A stretch of 6,803 bases of DNA, from NCBI GenBank assembly GCA_013151365.1, contig JAADIK010000134.1:1-6803 (forward strand). The letters run 5' to 3'. The DNA comes from Deltaproteobacteria bacterium (GTDB lineage: Bacteria; Desulfobacterota; Desulfobulbia; Desulfobulbales; Desulfobulbaceae). Positions 1 to 5,143 of this stretch are shown piece after piece (the first letter of the stretch is position 1; each line of letters begins with the position of its first letter). A model generated the notes under the pieces. It did no database searches, was not told the DNA's origin, and saw only the letters and a list, made by a program, of their open reading frames with translations. Both the position numbers and the translations under genes were made by a program.

Positions 1-78
1 GAAGTGTATGCCCACGAAGGTTATGTCGAAATCGTAGATTTTCGAAAACAGTTATCAATTGTATATGGGGTCATATAT
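1..78. other. Unassigned left flank, no supported gene
   Basis: One + strand frame stays open from the window edge through base 240, so the first bases could be the tail of a gene that began outside the window. The translation (for example YAHEGYVEIVDF) matches no family I recognise. The same frame runs straight through the transposon-like end repeat, which argues against one intact gene. I see no other gene here. Confidence 0.4.
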
Positions 79-85
79 GGGGTCA
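62..85 (+). repeat. 12-bp perfect tandem duplication at the element's left end
   Basis: TATATGGGGTCA occurs twice back to back, at 62-73 and 74-85. The second copy runs directly into the left terminal repeat of the transposase unit, whose first bases GGGGTCA are part of the duplicated sequence. The duplication could reflect an end-duplication during transposition or replication slippage. The copies are exact; the mechanism is inference. Confidence 0.9.
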
Positions 86-105
86 AGTCTGCTGTTGACT
101 TTTGG
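79..105 (+). repeat. Left terminal REP-like hairpin repeat
   Basis: It starts GGGGTCAAGTCT and continues to TTGACTTTTGG. GTCAA (82-86) pairs with TTGAC (95-99) around an 8-base loop. An alternative stem is AAGTC (85-89) with GACTT (97-101). It is the inverted partner of 1365-1391. In RAYT systems such palindromes are the strand-specific binding and cleavage sites of the transposase. Confidence 0.75.
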
Positions 106-161
106 GGTTGGCGTGATATGGTGAAGTTATATTTAGGCCATAACTATAAACTTCGTGGCTA

Positions 162-239
162 TTGCCCAGGTAAAATAGCCGGTCAACGTGGTCGGCTGGC
201 GATGTCCCCTTGTGCCTCTGGGCCTTTGCCGGTAAAATA
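162..239 (+). repeat. Short direct repeats and hairpins in the non-coding left arm
   Basis: TTGCC-CA-GGTAAAATA (162-177) recurs as TTGCC-GGTAAAATA (226-239), differing only by a 2-base indel. The first copy overlaps a perfect 7-bp hairpin, GGCTATT (157-163) with AATAGCC (174-180), loop 10 bases. A second small stem, AGCCG (177-181) with CGGCT (193-197), follows. The function is unknown. They could be further structured target or regulatory sites of the transposase unit. Confidence 0.5.
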
Positions 240-275
240 ACGACATTGCGGCCTGTTACATTTTGGAATAGAAAA

Positions 276-304
276 TTGAGATAATATTTTGGCCGTGGTA
301 TTAT
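276..304 (+). promoter_or_regulatory. Predicted sigma70 promoter of the transposase gene
   Basis: A -35 box TTGAGA (276-281, 5 of 6 to consensus) is followed by a 17-base spacer and a -10 box TATTAT (299-304, 5 of 6). Transcription would begin near base 311, leaving a leader of about 95 bases before ATG 407 that contains the internal REP-like repeat. With no obvious terminator before 1400, this promoter may also feed the downstream kinase operon (inference). Confidence 0.6.
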
Positions 305-357
305 GGATGTATACTTGTGCAGGTTATCTTTTTTTGTGCGAGGGGAAAACCGGGAAA

Positions 358-380
358 GGTCAAGGCCGCTGCTGACTGTT
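358..380 (+). repeat. Internal REP-like repeat in the transposase leader
   Basis: Aligned without gaps to the left terminal repeat (81-103), 19 of 23 bases are identical, in the same orientation. Both carry GGTCAAG at the start and a TGACT core near the end. GTCA (359-362) can pair with TGAC (373-376). It lies 26 bases upstream of the transposase ATG, within the predicted transcript. Binding of the transposase here could repress its own expression; that role is inferred. Confidence 0.6.
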
Positions 381-406
381 TCGGACAGCATTTATGCAAG
401 GAAGTT

Positions 407-1387
407 ATGTCAAGACCGTTAAGAATAGAATACCCTGGCGCCTGGTATCACGTTATGAACCGGGGGCGGCGAAGAGAGCGGGTTTTTTCTACTGCCAAGG
501 ACTATGAAGTTTTTATTACCGTTCTGCAGGAAACGGCAGAACTGCTGAACCTCAAGGTTGCGGCCTACTGCCTCATGCCGAGTCATTATCATTTATTGCT
601 CCACACGCCTGACGGCAACCTCTCCCGCTGTATGCGGCATATCAACGGAGTGTATACCCAGCGCTTTAATCGCCGCCACAAACAAGACGGGCAATTATTT
701 CGTGGGCGCTACAAGTCTGTTGTGGTCGCTGATGACAGCTATCTTCTTGAGGTCTTGCGCTATATCCACAAGAACCCGATACGGGCCGGAATTGTCCGGA
801 AGGTGGGCGAATATGTCTGGAGTAGTCATAAAGGGTATACCTCGAGAGCAAAGAAGTGGCACTGGCTGTATAAGGATTTTTTATTGGCCATGTTTTCGGA
901 AGAGAGGCACCGGGCCGGAAGACTATATCGTGAATTTGTGCAAGATCAAGAACCTGAGGAGGTAGAGAAGTTCTATTTAAAAAAGAATCTGCCGTCAATT
1001 TTAGGTGGTGAAGATTTTAAGGATTGGATAAAGGACAACTTTCGGCATTTGCGGTTCAACCGGGAAATCCCGAAATCGAAAGAGCTTGCCGTGGATAGCG
1101 CTCGACTGAGGAAGTTTGTTTGCAAGGCTTATGGTGTTGCCGAAGAGGACCTCATGAAATCAAGACGGGGTATGGAAAATCTTCCCCGGGATGCAGCCAT
1201 TTTTCTACAGAGAAAATATTGCGGCCAAACCCTTTCAGAGCTTGGCCGGGACTATGGAATTGCGAATTACAGCAGCGTCAGCAGTGCGCTTGAGAGAATG
1301 AGGGCGAGATTGCTGAAGGATCGCAGGTTAAAAGGAAGGCTTGCCGGAATTGAAGAAAGACTCGACAAGGGTCAAAAGGAGACTTGA
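407..1387 (+). CDS. REP-associated tyrosine transposase (Y1/HUH family, RAYT)
   Basis: This 326-residue single-strand DNA transposase belongs to the Y1 (IS200-like/TnpA-REP) group. These enzymes cut REP hairpins through a metal-binding HUH pair and one catalytic tyrosine. The N-terminal YHVMNRG (residues 14-20), HUH motif HYH (60-62, in MPSHYHLLLH), FRGRYKS (98-104) and RYIHKNP with probable catalytic Tyr119 are all present and unbroken. The C-terminal third (about 226-305) resembles the DnaA domain IV helix-turn-helix often fused to larger RAYT proteins. I chose ATG 407 because the family motif begins there and AAGGAAG (398-404) precedes it. The frame stays open back to a GTG at 317, but that would put the start within a few bases of the predicted transcript start. 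The stop codon lies inside the right terminal hairpin. It appears intact. Whether it mobilises the unit or only maintains REPs is unknown. Confidence 0.92.
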   Translation: MSRPLRIEYPGAWYHVMNRGRRRERVFSTAKDYEVFITVLQETAELLNLKVAAYCLMPSHYHLLLHTPDGNLSRCMRHINGVYTQRFNRRHKQDGQLFRGRYKSVVVADDSYLLEVLRYIHKNPIRAGIVRKVGEYVWSSHKGYTSRAKKWHWLYKDFLLAMFSEERHRAGRLYREFVQDQEPEEVEKFYLKKNLPSILGGEDFKDWIKDNFRHLRFNREIPKSKELAVDSARLRKFVCKAYGVAEEDLMKSRRGMENLPRDAAIFLQRKYCGQTLSELGRDYGIANYSSVSSALERMRARLLKDRRLKGRLAGIEERLDKGQKET

Positions 1388-1391
1388 CCCC
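1365..1391 (-). repeat. Right terminal REP-like hairpin repeat overlapping the transposase stop
   Basis: This is the inverted copy of the left end. GGGTCAA (1369-1375) pairs perfectly with TTGACCC (1384-1390), a 7-bp stem with an 8-base loop, AAGGAGAC. The stop TGA (1385-1387) is in the right arm of the stem, so the repeat also encodes the last transposase residues. The loop contains AAGGAG, the only Shine-Dalgarno-like sequence ahead of the next gene, 18 bases from its ATG. There is no T-run, so it does not look like an intrinsic terminator. Confidence 0.8.
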
Positions 1392-1399
1392 CCGCGCGC

Positions 1400-2839
1400 A
1401 TGAAATTTTACCGACCCCACTCCTTTTTCGCCCTTTTGTTGATGGGCTTTATCTTTGTTTCTCTGCCGCTGATGACGGCCCTGTTCAGCTCCATTCAAAT
1501 TCTTGATGGGCTGGTGCAGCAGAGTGCCGTTGCCGTCTTCAGCTCCGTTGACCGGGTCAGCGGCAGCCGGAAGCTGATGGCACTGCTCCATGACCAGGAG
1601 CGCAAGGCGCGACTTTTTCAGGTGCTTGGTGATCCGCAGTATCTGAAAGATGTTAATTCGCTTGAGCAGGATCTGAAGAAAACACTGACCCATCTTGCCG
1701 ATTTAAATACCGATGAAAAGCTGGCGGCTAAGCTTAAGCAGGTGGAGACCCTTGAACACAACTTGGTCGCAGGATTTAACCATATTTCCGGGGGGCCGAA
1801 AAAACGAAAAAAGGAACAAGATAAACTGCTGGCAAACTATCGCCTTCTCAATGACCTGGCCTGGTCCATCGAGGACTCGAACCGGGAATTGATGACTAAA
1901 GAAGTCGACGGGTTGCAACAGAGAGTCCACCAGGACAAGAGAATGCTGATATGGCAGACTTCCGGCTTGATGCTCTTCAGTGTTCTGCTGATTATCCTGT
2001 TTGTCATCCTTATTTCCAAGCCGGTTCGACAGATTGATCAGGGGATCGAGCGCCTTGGTGATGGAGATTTTCAGACGTCTATTGTTGTGACCGGTCCAAG
2101 AGACCTGGAGATACTTGGGCAGAAACTGGACTGGCTTCGGAGGCGCCTTGCCGAACTTGACCGGGACAAGATCAAGTTGGTTGCCCATATATCCCATGAG
2201 CTCAAGACCCCTCTGTCCTCGATTAAAGAAGGTGCCGCCCTGCTTCGGGATGAATTGGTCGGCCCGATGAATACGCGCCAGAAAAATGTTGTCGGGATTC
2301 TGGATAAAAATTGCAGCAAGTTGCAGCTGCTTATTGAAAATATTCTGGATTTCAACATGGCCAAGGTCAGGGAAACTCCGGCAGAACAGGATTGTTTTCG
2401 GCTGGATGGCTTGATCCAGGAGGTGGTTACCGACCACCAGAACAGTGTCCTTGCCAGGCAGATAACGATTGAAGTACAGCTGGCTGCCGTACGTGTCGCC
2501 GGTAACCGAAAACAATTAAAAACGGTTTTTGATAATCTTTTGTCCAATGCCGTGAAATTTACTCCGGACCAAGGATTGATCAAAATCCAGTTGCGTGTGG
2601 ATTCCCGCCTTGTTGTCTGCTTTGTCGAAGACAGCGGTCCGGGAATCAGGGAAGAGGATCGTTCCCGGGTTTTTTCACCTTTTTTTCAAGGTCAGGGGGC
2701 AAAAAAGACTGTGGTTAAGGGTTCAGGCCTAGGTCTTGCAATCAGTAAAGAATATGTGCAGAATCACGGAGGAACTATTCGTTTGCTTCCTGGTAAACAG
2801 GGCGCACGATTTGCCGTGACACTGCCAGTCGCTGTTTGA
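1400..2839 (+). CDS. glrK: Membrane sensor histidine kinase, GlrK/QseE type
   Basis: This 479-residue inner-membrane kinase should autophosphorylate and pass phosphate to the regulator encoded at 3392-4741. Membrane segments lie at about residues 9-31 and 184-205, enclosing a helical periplasmic domain of about 150 residues with a basic patch GPKKRKK (132-138). A HAMP linker follows (about 206-258). Kinase boxes are complete: H-box SHELKTP with phospho-acceptor His266, N-box Asn383 (NLLSNAVKF), DSGPG with Asp411, and GSGLGLAIS (441-449). From memory of the family, the H-box region (SHELKTPL..EG..LL...VGP) and FFQG...VKGSGLGL closely follow enterobacterial GlrK/QseE, and the neighbours match that operon. 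The start is in the same frame as the transposase stop, 12 bases after it. There is no well-spaced ribosome site, so initiation may rely on coupling or the distant AAGGAG. A later start such as ATG 1442 would cut into the first membrane segment and is less likely. Confidence 0.88.
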   Translation: MKFYRPHSFFALLLMGFIFVSLPLMTALFSSIQILDGLVQQSAVAVFSSVDRVSGSRKLMALLHDQERKARLFQVLGDPQYLKDVNSLEQDLKKTLTHLADLNTDEKLAAKLKQVETLEHNLVAGFNHISGGPKKRKKEQDKLLANYRLLNDLAWSIEDSNRELMTKEVDGLQQRVHQDKRMLIWQTSGLMLFSVLLIILFVILISKPVRQIDQGIERLGDGDFQTSIVVTGPRDLEILGQKLDWLRRRLAELDRDKIKLVAHISHELKTPLSSIKEGAALLRDELVGPMNTRQKNVVGILDKNCSKLQLLIENILDFNMAKVRETPAEQDCFRLDGLIQEVVTDHQNSVLARQITIEVQLAAVRVAGNRKQLKTVFDNLLSNAVKFTPDQGLIKIQLRVDSRLVVCFVEDSGPGIREEDRSRVFSPFFQGQGAKKTVVKGSGLGLAISKEYVQNHGGTIRLLPGKQGARFAVTLPVAV

Positions 2840-2845
2840 GTAATT

Positions 2846-3367
2846 ATGAAGAAAGTTTTGTTTTTCTTGGTGATTCTTCCTTTTGTCCTGGGTAGTTGCG
2901 CCGAGATGGTGTCGTTGCAGAGGGGTAGAGCCGGATACGTTTTGTCGTGTATGAACGAAATGCAGGGTATCCGGCGCGATGATTTTAATGCTCGTGTCCG
3001 CCGGGCGGAAAAAAAATTGGCAAACGGTAATGATTTGGATCAACTTCATTTTGTCTGCCTGAGTTTAAATGAACATGCGGACTATGAGCTGGTGAAGAAG
3101 GGTGGGGAGGTGCTCTCCAAATATCTTGCGCGGCACCCTGACGCCCGGGAGGATATGCTGGGGCTTTCGGCCTTGGTCAAGCGTCTTGGCAATGCGGAGA
3201 TTTGTAGCCAGAGTACCAGGAAGAAGCTGGTTGACGAAAAAGATAAACTCGAAAAGAAAGTTGATTCGCTAACCAACTCCCTGGAGAGGGAGCAGGTCAG
3301 GGCCCAAGATCTGAAAAGTCAGATCGAGCAGCTCAAAAATATTGAAAATATCATTAAAGATCGGTAG
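2846..3367 (+). CDS. QseG-position coiled-coil lipoprotein
   Basis: This 173-residue predicted lipoprotein has a short N-terminal Lys-Lys plus hydrophobic signal and a lipobox LGSC, so Cys18 would be lipidated. Residue +2 is Ala rather than Asp, which by the usual sorting rule favours the outer membrane. The mature part is helical and charged, with further cysteines at 35, 71 and 120, and ends in a probable coiled coil (about 124-170). It starts 6 bases after the kinase stop with only a weak ribosome site, suggesting translational coupling. In enterobacteria the gene between glrK and glrR encodes the outer-membrane lipoprotein QseG, which interacts with the kinase. Position, lipobox and coiled coil fit that role, but QseG is about 237 residues and sequence similarity is weak by eye, so I leave the symbol blank. 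Confidence 0.82.
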   Translation: MKKVLFFLVILPFVLGSCAEMVSLQRGRAGYVLSCMNEMQGIRRDDFNARVRRAEKKLANGNDLDQLHFVCLSLNEHADYELVKKGGEVLSKYLARHPDAREDMLGLSALVKRLGNAEICSQSTRKKLVDEKDKLEKKVDSLTNSLEREQVRAQDLKSQIEQLKNIENIIKDR

Positions 3368-3378
3368 GACGCCGAGAT

Positions 3379-3383
3379 AGGAG
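3379..3383 (+). promoter_or_regulatory. Ribosome binding site of the response regulator gene
   Basis: AGGAG lies 8 bases before ATG 3392, in the 24-base gap after the lipoprotein gene. It is the clearest ribosome site in the operon and fixes the regulator start. The kinase and lipoprotein genes have poor sites, so the regulator may be translated more efficiently. Confidence 0.7.
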
Positions 3384-3391
3384 TAGGCTCT

Positions 3392-4741
3392 ATGGGTGAA
3401 GGTTACCGTATTCTTCTTGTCGATGACGAGGCGGATCTGCTCAGTTTATGGAAATTGCGCCTTGAGAGCAATAGTTATCAGGTCACAACCGCGCTCAGCG
3501 GAGAAGAGGCCCTGGCCAAGTTGGCGATGATCAGGCCGCACCTGGTCATCACCGATCTGCGAATGCCGGGGATTGACGGTATAACTTTGTTTGAGGCGGT
3601 TCGCAAGCGAAACCGGGCAATTCCGGTCATCATTATCACCGCCCATGGGTCCATTCCGGAGGCGGTAGAGGCAACCAGGCAGGGAGTTTTTTCCTTCCTG
3701 ACCAAGCCGATTGACGGCCGGGATCTTGTGCGGGAGGCCGAGAAGGCCCTGAAATTTTCAGCCGCTGGTGCCGGCCCTCGTGATGACCGTGGAGAGTGGT
3801 GCAGCGACATTATCTATAAAAGCGCGGTCATGGAACAGTTGCTCTCTAAAGCGCGCCTGGTGGCCGAAACAGATGCAACGGTTCTGGTCAGAGGGGAGAG
3901 CGGTACCGGCAAGGAACTTCTGGCCATTGCCATTCACCGGGCAAGTGACCGCCGCCAGGGTCCCTTTATCCCGGTGAACTGTACCGCTATTCCCGAGAGC
4001 CTGCTTGAATCCGAGTTGTTCGGCCATGTGAAGGGGTCGTTCACCGGTGCCTCAAGAAGCTATATGGGGCTTTTTCAGTCTGCCCATAAGGGCACCCTGT
4101 TCCTTGATGAAATCGGCGATATGCCGCTGCATCTGCAGGTCAAGTTGCTGCGGGTTCTGCAGGAGCGTCAGATCAGGCCCGTGGGGAGCACGACATCCGT
4201 GCCGGTGGATGTGCGGATTATTTCGGCAACGCATCGCAACCTGGAAGAGGCCATAGAGAGCGGCCAGTTCCGGGAGGATCTTTTTTATCGCCTCAACGTG
4301 ATCGGCCTGGAGCTGCCGCCGCTGCACGATCGAAAAGAGGATATCCCGATCCTGGTTGAATCGTTTATTAAAATTCTGGCGAGCGGGAATGAAGGAAAAG
4401 TGCAGGGATTTACGCCGAAGGCCATGGAGATATTGGTCGATGCCGCCTGGCCCGGCAATGTCCGGCAGTTATACAACGTTGTGGAGCAGGCTGTCACCCT
4501 TACAACTACACCGATTATTTCGGAAGATCTTCTGCATGATGCAATCAAGCACCATACTAAAAAAATTCTGCCCCTGATAGAAGCGCGGCGCCGGTTCGAA
4601 CAGGAATACCTGGTTCAGCTTTTACAGACTACTCAAGGCAACGTGTCGCAGGCGGCGCGCATCGCCAACCGCAATCGTACCGATTTCTACAAGTTGCTTA
4701 ACCGTCATCATATTATCCCTGCCTTTTTTAAAGCACAATAA
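3392..4741 (+). CDS. glrR: Sigma54-dependent response regulator, GlrR/QseF type
   Basis: This 449-residue NtrC-family activator should, when phosphorylated, hydrolyse ATP to open sigma54 promoters. The receiver domain (about 1-118) has the acidic pair Asp11-Asp12, phospho-acceptor Asp55, Thr83 and Lys105. The AAA+ domain (about 144-365) has Walker A GESGTGKE (168-175), a sigma54-contact loop GSFTGA (215-220) in place of the usual GAFTGA, Walker B LFLDE with Asp239-Glu240, ISATHR, FREDLFYRLNV and sensor II GNVRQL (355-360). A Fis-type helix-turn-helix ends the protein (about 416-438, GNVSQAARIANRNRTDFYKLL). The tail NRTDFYKLLNRH is very like enterobacterial GlrR (NRTEFYKLLSRH, from memory), which with the gene order supports the name over other NtrC-like regulators. 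It lies 24 bases after the lipoprotein gene, as the last gene of the operon. All key residues are present. Confidence 0.93.
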   Translation: MGEGYRILLVDDEADLLSLWKLRLESNSYQVTTALSGEEALAKLAMIRPHLVITDLRMPGIDGITLFEAVRKRNRAIPVIIITAHGSIPEAVEATRQGVFSFLTKPIDGRDLVREAEKALKFSAAGAGPRDDRGEWCSDIIYKSAVMEQLLSKARLVAETDATVLVRGESGTGKELLAIAIHRASDRRQGPFIPVNCTAIPESLLESELFGHVKGSFTGASRSYMGLFQSAHKGTLFLDEIGDMPLHLQVKLLRVLQERQIRPVGSTTSVPVDVRIISATHRNLEEAIESGQFREDLFYRLNVIGLELPPLHDRKEDIPILVESFIKILASGNEGKVQGFTPKAMEILVDAAWPGNVRQLYNVVEQAVTLTTTPIISEDLLHDAIKHHTKKILPLIEARRRFEQEYLVQLLQTTQGNVSQAARIANRNRTDFYKLLNRHHIIPAFFKAQ

Positions 4742-5143
4742 AATCATAAAGTTGCCTGGATTCGCCAAGTTGAATTGTCGCAAAAAAAAGACTGGCTCTT
4801 TGGCTGGTTGATGGCGGGGAAAGTATTTCAGAGCTTCCCCTGTTTAAGGAAAAGAGTCCTGTCTTTTTCGGCAGTTACGAATGTTGTTCTTGGGCGGGGA
4901 AAATCCGCAGACATCGAGATGTCAATTAATATATTGATATTACGAATAAAGAGACAACAGTGGTAATGGGGCGGCGGGTTTTGGGCGCAGCTGGTTGATG
5001 TTTCGTTACAAGCCGCTATTTGCCATAGTGCTTTTTGTCTAAACGCTTTTGAAAATGTCCTTGCGAGTCGCCTTATGGCGACAATTTCCTTCAACGGCCA
5101 GAGAAAAGCGCAGCAGAGGGGGCCGGCCGCCGGAGGCGGTCTC
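4742..5143. other. Convergent intergenic region, no supported gene
   Basis: These 402 bases separate the ends of the regulator gene (+) and the helicase gene (-). Short open frames occur on both strands, but they start poorly, lack ribosome sites and give compositions unlike proteins. Structures seen are a stem GGGGAA (4816-4821) with TTCCCC (4835-4840), an AT-rich inverted pair TCAAT/ATTGA (4922-4937), and the hairpin at 5067-5082. A T-run on the - strand (4782-4789) has no strong stem before it. No convincing intrinsic terminator was found for either gene. Confidence 0.6.
5067..5082. other. Perfect 6-bp hairpin near the helicase gene end
   Basis: GTCGCC (5067-5072) pairs with GGCGAC (5077-5082) around a 4-base loop. 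It lies about 60 bases beyond the helicase stop on the - strand. Neither side has a proper T-run, so it is not a textbook terminator, but it could stabilise a 3' end or act in Rho-assisted termination. Confidence 0.45.

Larger units (their letters stand above)
79..1391 (+). mobile_element. REP/RAYT-type single-gene transposon-like unit
   Basis: A 1313-bp unit holds one gene, a Y1 HUH tyrosine transposase, between inverted copies of a hairpin-forming repeat. The outermost 12 bases are perfectly inverted (GGGGTCAAGTCT at 79-90, AGACTTGACCCC at 1380-1391), and 22 of 27 bases match over 79-105 against 1365-1391. Each end can fold as GTCAA, an 8-base loop, TTGAC. No flanking target duplication is visible, which agrees with the single-strand chemistry of Y1 enzymes. 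Bases 91-316 are a non-coding left arm, the promoter lies at 276-304, and a third repeat lies at 358-380. RAYT genes are usually domesticated enzymes that act on REP palindromes, so the unit may not be autonomously mobile. The boundaries are inferred from the repeats alone. Confidence 0.7.

Noticed and set aside
4..240. Small open frame on the + strand at the left edge
   Set aside because: It runs through the tandem duplication and the transposon end repeat, has no ribosome site, and its translation resembles no known protein. Only its first bases could be the tail of an upstream gene.
317..406. Extending the transposase start back to GTG 317
   Set aside because: It would add 30 residues that lie before the conserved family start, translate the internal REP-like repeat, and begin only a few bases after the predicted transcription start.
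1703..2515. A 270-residue open frame on the - strand opposite the kinase
   Set aside because: It lies antisense to the conserved HAMP and H-box region, which explains the open frame; its own translation has no recognisable domain.
4782..4868. Terminator candidate from the AAAAAGAC / GTCTTTTT pairing after the regulator gene
   Set aside because: The arms are about 70 bases apart and there is no compact GC-rich stem next to the T-run, so an intrinsic terminator is not supported.
4775..5094. Overlapping short open frames in the convergent intergenic region
   Set aside because: No ribosome sites, poor starts, and compositions unlike proteins.
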